Positions 45,763 through 57,769 of a DNA stretch of 64,000 nt are shown one piece after another. The notes below the pieces were generated by a model. That model searched no databases and was not told where the DNA came from. It worked only from the letters and a program-made list of their open reading frames with translations. Position 1 is the first letter of the stretch. Every line of letters starts with the position of its first letter. This DNA comes from Plicaturopsis crispa FD-325 SS-3 (Eukaryota; Basidiomycota; Agaricomycetes; Amylocorticiales; Amylocorticiaceae). The stretch is from NCBI GenBank assembly GCA_000827205.1, contig KN832562.1:1195128-1259127 (forward strand), in the 5' to 3' direction. A program made the translations under genes and the position numbers.

Positions 45763-47310
45763 GTCTCGTGGTTGTTTTTTTATTCTGTCTACTCGCGCTC
45801 ATAAAGCTATAGGTCAACGGGGTCTCCCTCAGAAATGTACAAACATGTACAAAATACGCGTATCCAATTCGCCTCGAGCTCCAGTGTCTATGTAGGAGGG
45901 AAAACGGTACTGGTGTGCGCAGGATCCGAAGCAATAAACATATGCTACTCTCTAGGTTGTATCGCCATGCATTCTCCATGAACAAATGCCATGAACAAGT
46001 TCCCCTGATCATGACCCTTTTTTGGCGTCCAAGACTAGAGCATGCGTATTTTTTGAGTTCGGGGTGACGCCGCACTATGCATTATGTCCAACTCGAAGCT
46101 ACCAAAATATTGAATGAGCCTGGACGCATTTGACCCGTAGACAATTGCAGCGCTTATCGCAAGGCCCAGTGGCAACCGACATCGTGCTTGATGTGTAGCT
46201 TGCATGATCATCCGATATATGCAGACCCGCGCGCACTCTTCCTGTACATAATTACGTCTCAGGAGCCCTTCAGCTATGATGACATGGCTCTTCTCCTTCC
46301 AAACATGGGGCCTTGATCAATTGATCTCGAACTTTGAGCTTTGTTTTTTTTCTCCATCGTGGCTGCCGTATGTCTGTGGGATGTTGGGAGCCATTCTACG
46401 CTTTTTGACCTAGTCTGTGAGCGGATCCGGATCCGGACCTCACATTTCCTGCCACGATCGAGCAACGCAGAAAATGATGCAATCCTTAGCAGCGGAGATT
46501 GGCCGTTCCGACCAGCGCTGGGTCCCTCGTCGCGCATGCTACCGCAGTACCCGTTTCTAAAACTACCATTTGACCCTCGATATCTGAGGCGCCATCCTCG
46601 CCTGAATCCGATCCTGTCACCATTTTCATGGAGGAAAGGATGGGTATGCTATAGAAACACGGTGCGGTGTCATGCTTACCGCTAAGAGGCTGGCTAAAAG
46701 TCGGGTGCTGTCGCCGTAGGTCTGTCGCTCATTTGCCGATCGCGAGGTTTCGCGTTTCAGGAAGCATGTACATGTACATGTTGCTTACGCCTGCGCTTGG
46801 TTCACAATCAGGGCATGCACATTCAATGCCAGTATTCACCCCAATAAAACATGTGTGATGGCCATGGCGTGTCCACGACCCCATAGCCCCATAGTGCGTG
46901 CTCCCTGGCCAGTCCACTTTTCTTGAGTACTCCTCGTCATGACAGTTCATACTATGGCCACAAGGTTAGGCCTAGGCCTCTGTATTATCAATCCAATTGA
47001 GGTTCCGCCTTGGTTGAGCGGTGTGCGTGTCCATTCTCTTCACAAAATGCCTGCCTGCTGACCCATCCCACTCATTCTGGAAGGAAATTTGTGCCTGCGA
47101 CGGTACTGATCCGCGCATACTCGCTCCACCCACGCCCCATGTGTCATTTGCGGCTCACCAGATCGTGCCCTAAGCCCGCGGATTACAGCAGGCGGTAAAC
47201 GCTCCTCAATGTAGCTATAATTTATCTTTGTACGTGTCTGCAAGCGCTGGCGCATCGAGCCGATTATACGTCCTCACTTAACTTTCCTATACACCCAGAC
47301 ACCGTTATCC
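45763..47310. other. No recognisable gene
   Basis: Low-complexity-free intergenic DNA with only short frames. Nothing is supported on either strand. Confidence 0.45.
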
Positions 47311-49147
47311 ATGGACAGGACACTGGACGACGATACTATTGACAATCCGGCCGCTAACAATGACGGCCAAGATGTGGACATGCATGCGGAGCAGCAGAAC
47401 CCGGTCATGGGCCGTCAATCCCTTCCAGTACATCCCTCCGATATCCCCAACCCCGCAGACGAGGATGACGCTGTTGCTGGGCTTGTCCGTCTCCGTGGAA
47501 CCAGCAATTATCTCGGTGAACGCCACAACTATGGCGTAATGGCGCATGCCCTTGAAGGCAGCCCAAGTGTCCCTGGTGTACGTCCGACTTATTTTTTGAC
47601 GCATTTACTATCCTCTAGTAACGTTGCACGGGTAATAGTCCCCGCTACAAGGAAACAATGGCTCCGTTACCGAGTTTCTGTCAATCCGTACGGTGAGTGT
47701 GACGGCAGCTCTCCAGAGGTTATGACAGCTAATGACCCCGATAGCCTTCGCCGTCTGACCATGGAGACACTAATCACAACCGAGGCGGTGGGGATTTGAA
47801 CATGGTTAGGGAGATAATGGTACTTCCTGAGCCGCAGTATCATGATGCTATGCTCTACTGACATCGGGGATTGATTAGGGAATGGCTGCGAGCCGCAATG
47901 ATGTTCGCGACCTCCTCGACGATTTGAGGAGAGACTTCCGAGATTTCGCAAGCGACCTTGTGAGAAGGACGACGACGGCCGAGGTTCATATGCCACCGAG
48001 TGGCCGCACACGCGCTCGACCTTTTCCACGAAGGACGAGGGCACCCGTGCGCCGTCCGGAAGATTCAAACCAGCGCTCGGTGAGTGAATTCTTGAACCCC
48101 CAGTGATTTCCTCTATTGAACGTGCTCGTACGCATTATAGCGGGATATCAGAACTCACCTTGCCGCACTTTCCAGTAATTCACGGCTGCTCCCAGCTGTT
48201 ACCACCGACGAGCTTCGAACTTTTGCTCATAGGTGGAGCGACGCCGTAGAAAGAGGCACAACGGAGGAAACCCAGTGCTGCACGCCGGTCAATTTTCGCA
48301 TCGACCTCATTAATGGCCCCCACAGTCCCTGGAATCAGTCAGCCGCTCGTGTTTTTGCCAACGACTTTATTGCACGCTACGAGATTGCCAGGACTCTGGA
48401 CACTTTGCTCAATATACAGAAGCATTTCTACACCTGCGTCAAGGGACTGAAAGCGAAATTGAAGAGACGCAGTCAAACGGCAGAGGAGCGAAGGAGGGAG
48501 AGGGTCCGCAACGCTTCCACGGGGCGGAAACGTTCGGTAGGCCAACCGCTGAAATATCGTACCGTTCATCTGCTTATTCATGCCCCTAGCTTTTTTATCG
48601 ACGCCTAGATACTGCATTGGATCAAAGTCGATTTGGAACTCGACTTTCCCGCCATGTCCCCATGCTAGAACAGCTAGGACCGGACGGCATGTCCAGCGAC
48701 GAGGGAGAGGGAGACGACCTGGACGTCGAGGATCAGGGCGGTACACAAGTCTTCAAAATCTACGAGCCGCGTTTTCGATCGACAGCCGTGCGTGTGTGGC
48801 TGAGAACGCTGGACTCTATCCACAGCTTCACTCGCAGGATCAGTGACGACAAACGAGGGACTTGGCCACGCACCCGTATCTCCCAATACGACGTCGAAGG
48901 AAACACGCGGCGCAGCACTAGGACTAGGTTTGTGCCTGGTCTACCAATCAACGCCTACGACCAGGACTGGCTCGAGTCTCGTGGAGACAGGGAGTTCGTA
49001 GTCCGTCCTTCCAACGAAGAATATGACTTCACTATTGATCCTCAAATAATGGAGTAAGCCTTCCTTATTAACATTCAACCCGTATTCTCATAGCCATGAT
49101 ACCTGTCTAGATACCTTGCTGCAGAGGAACGAAACCGCCGTCCGTAA
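47311..49147 (+). CDS. Hypothetical Agaricomycete-type protein with a GMSSDE-containing C-terminal region
   Basis: Exons 47311-47575, 47639-47787 (with a possible 36-nt in-frame intron from 47693), 47879-48079, 48141-48558, 48609-49053 and 49111-49147 keep phase and give about 504 aa. The N-terminal part is acidic. The middle is a charged helical region (RNDVRDLLDDLRRDFRDFAS) followed by a conserved-looking block (FANDFIARYEIARTLDTLLN) and a basic RRSQTAEERRRERVRN helix. The C-terminal part contains HVPMLEQLGPDGMSSDE and GLPINAYDQDWL, a layout I associate with abundant mushroom-lineage hypothetical proteins, often near transposons. No enzymatic motif is visible. Composition suggests a nuclear DNA- or protein-binding role, but this is inference. 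Confidence 0.7.
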
Positions 49148-49658
49148 CTCTTTGCTACGCCAGTTGTTTGTACCTGTAATCTCTATACGCCATTGACTTC
49201 CATACTCGTGATCGTCTGTACGTAACTAACACCGAATGTCAAGTTTTGGCCGCGGTTGGCACCACTAGTTCTTCCTCTGAACAGAATCTCCCAACAGGAT
49301 CAGATTCACGGCCCGTACATGTACGCAAGCCCTTTCCGTATACTGGGCCAGGGGATCTGGACCGATATGTCGCAGATTCATTCCGTAGGCTTCTTTGTCG
49401 AATTCGCTTAGCAGCGTTAACGTTAGCATCGTTATTCTCTCACTGCGAACCGTGCTACTATTTCACAATCGCTGATAGGGAGGAATGCGACCGACCGTCA
49501 TGTCATGGCTTTGTCCCCAAAATCCACGCCGTCGTGCGCAATCGGGATATGCCTTGAGTTGCGGGAGTACTAGTGTGAGCTTTTTTGAACGCACGCTGCA
49601 AGTGCATGCTGATTTGCTTGATCCCTCACTGGCAGGCCAAATCTAGAGGGACTGAGGC

Positions 49659-51560
49659 ATGTTTGGGAGAAATATATATATGCGCCTGGCTGACCCAATT
49701 TACTGCACCTGTAACATGAACCCCGACAACATCTTAGCAGCCACCCGGCTCATTATGCGCCATCTAGCGAGTGCTAGCACAGCCGACAACGACAATCATC
49801 TTGATATTTTGCATCTCTCATTGACCTCCCGCCTGTCCTTGGCTGCGGCTATCCCTATCCTCTGGAACCCCTCGCCCCCCACGACCACTATCTTCCTAAC
49901 GATCGCTCCTGACCTATGGGATTGCGAGGAGGTTGGGGTAGTGGTCCGGGACACCTCAGAGGGCAGCGTTTCTGCCACCCAAGATCCCAGCACGATTCTC
50001 TATCGTTTGCAAACGAGGACGACGGACAGACTGGTGAGCAACATGTCGACCGCTGTGTTTTTTCCACAGCTTTGTGACGCGGAGAACTTACAACCCATAC
50101 AGCTGCTGCGGCGTCCTATCCACGCAAACGACTGGGCGCGAATGCAGTTCTACACGAGCCACGTCACGGAGCTCGTCCTGCCCCCAAACCTAGACGAAGC
50201 CGCGGAGATCTTGGATTTTTCGTCCAGCTTCTCGTTCGAGGACGACTCGCTCACTTCTTTTCTTTTGGCGGCAGCGCCGCATCATCTACCCCTCTTCCCC
50301 AATATTCGGAAACTCGATCTCCTGGAGTCCATGACTCCATACGCTCGCCTCTATGTGGGCGAAAGCGTTACGGATATCAGCCTACAGCATTTCGAGGACT
50401 CCGAGGATGGCATTTCCTTCATATCCACCCTTCCCTCTCGCTGCCCAAACATCACTCAAATCGATCTCCACACCTTTCCCGTCGACACGGCGCTCGCAAA
50501 AACTTTCATCGACACCTGGGGTGGCCTTCGTATGTTTAAATGCGGAATCCTAAGCGCCAACGGTCTTGTGCGCCTGTCGACCGCTGCTCATTTGGAGCAT
50601 CTCGAGTTCGCATGGCCCGATGACCCTGTTGATGAGATCGACTATGCGCGTGTCGTTCCGGGAAGTTTTGCGAACCTGGACTTCTCCAATACGGTTGCTG
50701 AGTTTGAGGCGGCGTCCGTCGCTCAGTTTCCCTCGCTGAGGTCTCTCCAAATCACCGGCCTCGACGTTGCAGCCCACCTCATACCCATCGTCACTATTGC
50801 CAATCTCCCTTCCCTCCGATCCATCTCCGTTAACACCTGCGAACTTTCCAAATTCGTTGGCTTTGCAGTTGATTGGGCGGCGTTCTTTGCGTCGGTCCGT
50901 GAAGGGTGCTCGGGCGCCGAGTTCCACAGCCTCCACATCGTCGACGGCCACACGCACTCTACGAACATCCACCCGGAGTCCCCGATCCTGAATGCTAGGG
51001 CAGTCATCGAAGTCAAAACCCTAGAGCCCCTCCTTTCCTTCCATGCCCTTACCGAGTTCGTCTGCGACGTAGTGTCTGGATACGACCTTGATGATGTGGG
51101 CCTCACGAGGATGGCTCAGGCTTGGCCCTCCCTTCAGGTCCTGGGCCTTTCCTCGGAGCGCGGATGGTTGAAGCGGTCGCGGGTTACCCTCGATGGCCTG
51201 ACTTGCCTGATCAGGCTCTGTCCCCGCCTGGTGCAGGTAGGAATCGTCATCGACGCTTCAAATCACACTTTCCTGACCTCCACCGCACCTCCCGTCCATA
51301 ACTACAACATCGTTGCATTCAGCATCGGGAACTCCCTGGTCGCCCAGGAAAAATGGGTTGCGGCATATCTGTCCGACCTCACGCCCAACCTGACCCGGAT
51401 ATCGTCCTGGGGTGTGCCCTATCGCGATGACATGATCAAGGCCTACAATATCCCGACCGCTGCAGCGGAACTGTACGCGAGTCGCTGGAGCGCCATTGAA
51501 GATCTTGTCCAGGTGTTTACACGGGTTCGCAAGGAGCAGGCGGCCGTCCCGGTCATCTAG
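49659..51560 (+). CDS. F-box/leucine-rich-repeat-like protein
   Basis: A single exon of 633 codons. The first 70 residues include a degenerate F-box-like segment ending LSLTSRLSLAAAIPILW, the usual place of the motif in fungal proteins of this class. The rest consists of irregular leucine-rich units, for example NIRKLDLLESMT, SVTDISLQHFED, HLEHLEFAWPDD, SLRSLQITGLDV, SLRSISVNTCEL and SLQVLGLSSERG. By family analogy it would be the substrate-recognition subunit of an SCF ubiquitin ligase, with the LRR solenoid choosing the target. Such genes are hugely expanded in Agaricomycetes and are often intronless. No stop or frameshift is present. Confidence 0.82.
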   Translation: MFGRNIYMRLADPIYCTCNMNPDNILAATRLIMRHLASASTADNDNHLDILHLSLTSRLSLAAAIPILWNPSPPTTTIFLTIAPDLWDCEEVGVVVRDTSEGSVSATQDPSTILYRLQTRTTDRLVSNMSTAVFFPQLCDAENLQPIQLLRRPIHANDWARMQFYTSHVTELVLPPNLDEAAEILDFSSSFSFEDDSLTSFLLAAAPHHLPLFPNIRKLDLLESMTPYARLYVGESVTDISLQHFEDSEDGISFISTLPSRCPNITQIDLHTFPVDTALAKTFIDTWGGLRMFKCGILSANGLVRLSTAAHLEHLEFAWPDDPVDEIDYARVVPGSFANLDFSNTVAEFEAASVAQFPSLRSLQITGLDVAAHLIPIVTIANLPSLRSISVNTCELSKFVGFAVDWAAFFASVREGCSGAEFHSLHIVDGHTHSTNIHPESPILNARAVIEVKTLEPLLSFHALTEFVCDVVSGYDLDDVGLTRMAQAWPSLQVLGLSSERGWLKRSRVTLDGLTCLIRLCPRLVQVGIVIDASNHTFLTSTAPPVHNYNIVAFSIGNSLVAQEKWVAAYLSDLTPNLTRISSWGVPYRDDMIKAYNIPTAAAELYASRWSAIEDLVQVFTRVRKEQAAVPVI

Positions 51561-51963
51561 GTAAGCACTGTCTTCTCTGGGCTCCTTTGTATCTGCATAC
51601 GGCTCAACTTCTTTTACCAGCCGATGCCATAGAGGGTCGACGCCTGACCTCTGGCGGGAGCTGTTCTCATTCAAGTGTTCGCCTTATCTGGGCTCCGAGG
51701 TTTGATTAGAGCGCTAGCTTAAACGTTGTACACAGATCCTGCGCCTTGAATTTTGTGTATAGCGCGTCCATTTAAATTTGAATCAATGCTTGAATTTACT
51801 GTACATGAACGTTCTAAACGCTAGAGAATGATTTTCAACTTAATTACATATTTATGTGTGCGCATAGTAAGGGTGAATACAGGCGATCAATTCAAAAGCA
51901 CCTAAGTATGAACGACACTAATTCAGTTTCAGCGGGGACAGGGCCTTCGCGCCTAGGGTCAGG

Positions 51964-53408
51964 TCAAAGCTTAGGAAAGAACGAGAATCCGGCAGAATAA
52001 CGCTCATCAGCAGAGGCGGCGTAGTGGGATTTCTCGCCCTCATTCAACTCCGAGACCGCCTTGCCGCCGAGCTCAACCCACTGGAAGATTGACGCCCCTG
52101 TCCAAGCGACTATGGAGCCCCGCATGCCTAATCCTACGAGTGCAGTATTGTAATGCGTGTAGAGTGCGGAGGGAAAGAAGATCGGCATTCCCGCGAGGAC
52201 CTCAAACTCCATCCCGAGTTCTTCGATCACCAACCGAGCGCCATCGGTGAACGTGCCGAACGGGATTACCACGCATAAGCCATACGCCAGATTTTGAGAG
52301 TCGCGATGGGGTTTGCATATGACGTTATGCACCCCGGTGTTGACGCAGAACGATGCGAAGGGGAAGAACATGATGCTGGGGGCAGATTCTTTGTCGGGGG
52401 TGCGCGGATGATCGTTTACGAACTTAGCAGCATAAGCATACCGCATATACACTCTTGGGAACTGGCGCTTGAAAATATCTGCAGGGCACAGAGCATGAGC
52501 TACGGCGTCAACGGCTGAGACTCAGGTCACTTACTATCAATCATCGAGCGCACAGGTTCTAATATTTCGCGTGTATCCTTCATCTCCACAGGGTGATCTA
52601 TGCAATACCTCGAAACACGCGGGTGCTAACAGCAGATTAGTACAGAGCCTGCTGTGGGGGGTAAGCGCAGATGCTTACCGCTGTGGAGCCGCGATGAGTA
52701 GACCAATAGTACGCGTTGAAGTTCCCGCGAAATCCCGCGGGATGAGAGGGCGGAATGCCTGAAGCGAGGAGGTAACGCTCAGCCTTCATAGCTAAAGCGT
52801 TAATCTTGGCGCACGACGCGCTCTTGAACCCCCTATAGACCGTTTTGCGGCCGTCACGGTCATACACGGTTGTGGAGACGCCGCTGGAGACGCTTGTGAG
52901 TGCATTGGAAGGGACATGTTGGCAGATCGGGCTCACTCTTCGTCGTCTACTTTGACGACTATGTGACGATGGGGGGCACCGCCACGCGCATTATCTCCAC
53001 CGTATCCTTTCGTTCCGCGATCGCCCACACGCTGACCGCTGGAAAGGGCTAGGGATCTACCCTTAATTTTCTCAAAGCGTGCCTCGGCTCGCTTCGCTGA
53101 CCTCACCTGCCTGCGAGTCGTACCAATAACTACAGTGCTGATAGTATACTATAGTCAGCGCGGGGGAGGCGCCGAGGTGGAAACCATACTCACCGCGGTG
53201 CAGCGCCGTACATAGAACGAAATTTGTACATCTCCACCCGTCCCCCGTCCGGCTCCCCACCGTTGGGCTTGTCGCAGTCGTCCATCAGGGCGTCTTTGGC
53301 AAGGGTGCGTATGCGGATATCCCGTGCGATCCCTGCCATGCTTGATCTAGACCGGAGGGTTGGTACCATCTGTGGGGCAGGCGCGTCAGCATGAGGAGCG
53401 GCGGGCAT
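51964..53408 (-). CDS. Second 2-oxoglutarate/Fe(II) dioxygenase-like protein (distant TET/JBP-like type)
   Basis: Five exons, 53408-53194, 53137-52937, 52883-52679, 52583-52535 and 52478-51964, keep phase and give 394 aa. The N-terminal half is basic and Gly/Arg-rich. The C-terminal half contains the jelly-roll signature: His281 and Asp283 (NVICKPHRDSQN), a VVIPFGTFTDGARLVIEE strand pair, His332 (ALYTHYNT) and Arg343 (GMRGSIVAWTG). The spacing HxD...H...R is that of 2OG-Fe(II) oxygenases. The arrangement parallels the TET/JBP enzyme at 25102-26681, but sequence identity is low, so this is a separate branch. Substrate unknown (nucleic acid or other). The 16-codon fourth exon is the least certain. 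No transposase lies beside it. Confidence 0.78.
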
Positions 53409-53538
53409 GATTCGTAGGCCGATTCCATTTCAATCCCAATATCGCGACACGCGCTGGCGGCGACGAAGCGTCTTGCTCTTTATACGCCGCCGCGGACCCT
53501 TTATCATCCATGCATCCTATGCCGACCGCTCTCAGCAG

Positions 53539-53805
53539 CAGAGCGCCTCGCTCCATGCCGCCACATGCTACGGAGCGTCTCGCCCCCCTCTCGCCTCGCT
53601 ATGGCCCCCTGTTTTGACGCCACAGAGCGTCTCGCTCGATGCCTTCCCCCGGTCCCGCATGGCAGCGGAGCGTCTCGCTCTACGCTGCCTACTGCCCCGT
53701 CCCCATGTGGCATCGGCGCAGCCCGCTCAGTGGCCCACCGCTCGACCGGCGACGGAGCGCCTCGCTCTACGCCGACTCCGTGCTGCAGAGCGCCTCGCTT
53801 CATGC
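53539..53805. repeat. Irregular repeat of GAGCGYCTCGC motifs
   Basis: Six copies of GAGCGYCTCGC(T/C)C occur at about 53541, 53573, 53625, 53668, 53755 and 53788, with GC-rich spacers. They lie upstream of the dioxygenase gene start and could be a regulatory array or a decayed minisatellite. Confidence 0.75.
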
Positions 53806-54444
53806 AGTCACGGCGGTAGACTTTCCAGCAATGCGAATGAATGGAAACGATCCACTCACTGTGAGCGAAGACTGTCGAACGAGCGCGCGAACCCGGATGG
53901 CGCTCCTGGAGGGAGGATTATGGAAGGCAAGGGGCGGCGCAGCACATTTGGCGAGTTATTTAAAGTGGGCACCAGGATCGACGAGGCCGTATATTATAAG
54001 CCGTAAGATCCGAGAAAATCTTGAGGAAATGATAGCTCAGCGCATGCAGTGATCGAGTTTCAACAACATCCACTCACGGAGAAATTAAAGAGGCGGACAG
54101 CATCTCTGATTGACGCTGATCAAGGGCTAGTGCCAGTACTTGGAAGGAGATAGCGAGAAATACTTGGGGCGTTCAATCTTTTCGACGCGGCCAGCGCCGG
54201 GGTTGGCTATGCAGTAAGTCTTTGTAGACCGTTTTGTGATCATGTTTTGTTACGTCTGATCGCGATCGAACCGATGGGGCGGCACAATTCATTGTAAATG
54301 AAAGACTGGTGCATCGATATTCACTACGAATGCTACGATCACAAGCTCGGCCGCACGTCTAGGTACGCGCAGGGCACCACTCAGATCCTAGAGGTTCCCG
54401 ATGCACCTATCAGGCGGCCATGCTGCGTAATTAACACAACATAA

Positions 54445-54977
54445 GGGCGCGTTCGGTAGCAAGTGCGGATTCGCGGGTTTGTACAAATCCGTGAGTTTGC
54501 CCGCCAAATTTTGATGCAACGCAAACCCTTGAGTTTGGTGCCCCGAACCGGAGCCAAACCCGGTTCAACAACTCACGTGAAAGCCTTCAGAAGTTTACCG
54601 GCCGAATCGACTTTACCAAAAGTAGACAAACCGACCGCGTGCCGATTCTCTGACCGTTCAAATACAGAAACCACCGTTTGCTTGCATGACCACCTTTTTC
54701 CTCCGTTAAAAAAGTGGATTGAGTAGCTGCTTTATTTACAAGACCTTCACCCTGCTATTTATACAAAAATACAGCAAAATGCGGCGCCTACGAGGAGAAA
54801 AGGTGTAGGCCGGAAACATCCGTGGCAACGTTACGTAATCCACAGGCACGGCCGAGCGAGGTGACCCACACGTGGCGCAGGTCTGGAATCGAGTGGGCCC
54901 ATCAAAATCAGACAAACTCACGACAAACTCAAAACCTGTACAAACCCGCGAATCCGCACTTGCTACCGAACGCGCCC
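54445..54977. mobile_element. Tourist-like MITE (PIF/Harbinger-derived)
   Basis: A 533-bp element starts GGGCGCGTTCGGTAGCAAGT and ends with its inverted copy; the inverted repeats match for about 40 bp (into GCGGATTCGCGGGTTTGTACA). TAA lies on both sides (54442-54444 and 54978-54980), the typical 3-bp target duplication. There is no coding capacity. The ends differ from those of the autonomous Harbinger at 12960, so a different relative mobilised it. Confidence 0.9.
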
Positions 54978-55519
54978 TAACATGCGCTGTGCGCGTACGA
55001 AAGCCGCGCTTGCCACGAATCCGAATCTGAGGCGGTAATAGTTCAAGCTTCAAGTCCTATAATCAGAACACAGGTTTGTATTCTAATTAGACACACCGGC
55101 AGGCGGTGATGACGAGTAGCACACGGCCAGCGCAATTACGGCTCGACACGTTCGGGTGTCATTGGCTTGCGGCGCGGAGATGAAGGCCGTATTTACAGCG
55201 TCGGTAATCGTTAGGGGAGACGTCGAGCGCCTGTGACTGGCCCGAGCCTCAGGATGCCGCAAATAGGTAGACATAGCTAGAGGGGGGCTTTTTATTTGTT
55301 CGGAATGCGCAACCTCTTCAGTACCAGCCTAGGGCCTTGGTCAGCCGCAGTAAGATGCTCGCGAAAGGCGGCCAGTCGAGGACTTGTCCCTGCGGGGTCG
55401 GCTAAGGAGGTTTGAGTAAGACGTCCGAAAATATCGATGTAAGTAAATTGGAATCACGACACGATGCCAGACAACAAAAACAGATGAAGAGGGGGATGGA
55501 CTCAACGGACGCATACCGG

Positions 55520-56010
55520 GGCATGTGACGAGCGGCGCTACATGTGACGAGCGGCTAGCGCCGCTCGCGGGGACACGATGCATATATACAACGCCATGTA
55601 CGACCGCACACGAACGAGCGGCGGCGAAGGAGAGAAGGGCCGCCGCTTATGTGAGGGACCTGCAAAACGGTAGTCATGAGGGCTATAGTTCGCGTGAATA
55701 CAAGCTGAACGTGCCGAGCGACGGAGGGAGCAGCTATGCCCCTCGCGGGAACGCGTTCAATATAGAGGCACCACGCATTGTTCAAGGGACGAGGAGGAGG
55801 CAGCGCCGCGCCGCGTGAATAAGCCGTACTGAATGCTAACGAACACACAAAAGTCGTTAGCCACAGCTACAGAGGGAAAGTTGGAGAGGGTGCACGTACC
55901 GCGCGAGACGCAATGTGGCCTGCTTGTACGATACGCGGGCGCGCTCGGTGGCAAAAATTTCGCAAAGCGGAATGGATGTTTTCACCTAAATCAGCCAAGA
56001 TTAGCGGGGG
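55520..56010. repeat. Degraded dispersed repeat, second copy
   Basis: Related to 17540-18445: the CATATATACAACGCCATGT module (about 55578) and the TGTGGCCTGCTTGTACGATA module (about 55912) appear in the same order with similar spacing. Intervening parts have diverged. It also carries a direct duplication of CATGTGACGAGCGGC at about 55520 and 55538. Confidence 0.55.
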
Positions 56011-56398
56011 GACAATGCACATCGTCGAAGGGGAGAACTTACGGCGAATGCACTCGTGGAGTCGTGCCTCGCGCGCCCGCAGTCCAAAATCTTGCGAGGT
56101 GAGATGTAGAGAAGTAGCCGACAAGGCGTACCCATTATTGACGCGCCGCCGTACGCGACCAAGTCCCTGCGCGACTGGTGGCGGAGTTTGAATCACTCCT
56201 TGCTCTTGACCACGACGTCGTCTCGACGACTTGGACGAATTCTTACTGAATACCCGTGGATGACAGTTCTCAAGCAGGTATGACCATCACATTCAATATT
56301 CTGCAATAATTTGTTTAATAAGTTGAAAGAAATTCCTGCAGGGAGCGGATTCAAGCTGTGTTCGCCATGAATTCGTCACTCGCAACAAGTAGATCACA

Positions 56399-57068
56399 AT
56401 GCACCGCGCAGACAGCCGGCGTCCCGGTGCCTACGTGCTTGAATTCCGAATGAGGCTTGCGTTGGAAAAGCTGCCCGAGCAGAGCGGCATGCACGTCGTC
56501 GTCGTCAGGTACGTGCGGTCAGCTCTATTTGATTCATATGTATGCCGACGGCCGCCTTTCCTTTTTTGCAGCACTCCGTGTTGTACCCTCTCCTCGTTTC
56601 TTTGCAGGCTCCAACATATTGACTGCGAATCACCCGGCATCCCCTCTATGCAAGTGTTACCGCTATGTGAGCATGCTTAATATCGTTTTGTGTCCTCCAC
56701 GTTAGCAGCAGTGACAGTTCATCTCCAGTCTGGATCCGGGGTTATCACTTGTAAGCACCGGCTGCACCACTGCCTTGATGGGTTTATGCCAGTGGCTCTG
56801 CACTTCACAACACCTGGGCATGTGTGCGTGGTCGTACGGCGAGAAGATGGGGACAATCGGGGTCGTGATGCGGACGTGTTTAAAGCCTGGATATGGGTGC
56901 GTCCAACTGCCCACCTCCTTCTTGATTCTTTGCTTATAGACATTGCCTGCTCAATCTATCTACACCTCCGGCGACGTACCCTGCACCGAGCTTATTCTCG
57001 TGGCGGACCACGAGGACGGTCGTATCACCGACGACGAGCTGGGTGAGCCTTGTGGCTCCATTGTATAG
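56399..57068 (+). CDS. Hypothetical small protein
   Basis: Four exons, 56399-56508, 56608-56666, 56709-56896 and 56940-57068, keep phase and give 161 aa. It begins MHRADSRRPGAYVLEFR. A beta-rich middle includes GMHVVVVRLQHIDCE, SVTVHLQSGSGVI and GHVCVVVRREDGD, and the end is ELILVADHEDGRITDDELG. No family was recognised. The alternation of hydrophobic strands suggests a beta-sandwich, but that is a guess. The short second exon (59 nt) is the weakest link. Confidence 0.5.
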
Positions 57069-57249
57069 CCCTGCGACGCCTCCGCGGCGCAGAGTGTTGC
57101 TCGGTCACAGCGAGGTTTCTGCTCGGCGCCGCTGCGGGCATCCTGGGCTGATGAATACCATCACCGGATGGGTTCGCAGACTTCCACGCGTAGCTACCGC
57201 CCAGCCATGTACCGTAGCGATAATATTATCATTTTCTATCGTTTTTGGG

Positions 57250-57430
57250 TGGTTTCATAAGGCCTACTAAACCGCCGCCACCTAGGTGAACTCCGCATTT
57301 CCGCTGGCGGTGATGCAGAAATTCCGCCACTCAACCGCCGGCAGAAATTTTGGCGGTAAGCTGGCGGTAAGCTGGACCTGAGCTGGACATTCCGCCATCC
57401 AACCGCCGGCGTAAAATTTGCATGGACACG
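57250..57430. repeat. Short repeats built on AACCGCCGGC and GGCGGT
   Basis: ATTCCGCCAYYCAACCGCCGGC is present twice (about 57337 and 57398), each followed by an AAATTTTG-like segment, with GCTGGCGGTAAGCTGG repeats between them. It has the potential to fold as a GC hairpin. Confidence 0.7.
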
Positions 57431-57769
57431 CAGTGCTGCCACATACGGAAGTGTGTGCTTGATTATGGTACCTCCTTCGTTCCATTGCTGACCGCTGTGG
57501 CCTATGCATGATCAACCGCGTTACACACACAGCTCGTTCAAACGCTGTCTGCACATGATCCATGCCCCCGCGACACCCCCAGCGATTGAACCCGGAGTGA
57601 GATGGATAGCTCGGTGCGCCTTAATGTTCTCAGATACAGAGTCTCAGCTGATTCTGACAGCTCTCGCCCACCCCCTCTCCCTCTACACACTCTACGCTCC
57701 CAGTGATGTGGCGACTCTCTGACCTCAACCACATCACCACCATGTTGTCCCACGTCCCCGCCCGCCGCG

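Noticed and set aside
46341-46685. Plus-strand frame with a hydrophobic beginning
   Set aside because: It lacks an ATG at the hydrophobic start and has no homology-like motif.
53404-54052. Plus-strand Arg/Ser-rich frames of 137-199 codons
   Set aside because: They overlap the GAGCGYCTCGC repeat array and the antisense of the dioxygenase first exon; there is no motif or splice support.
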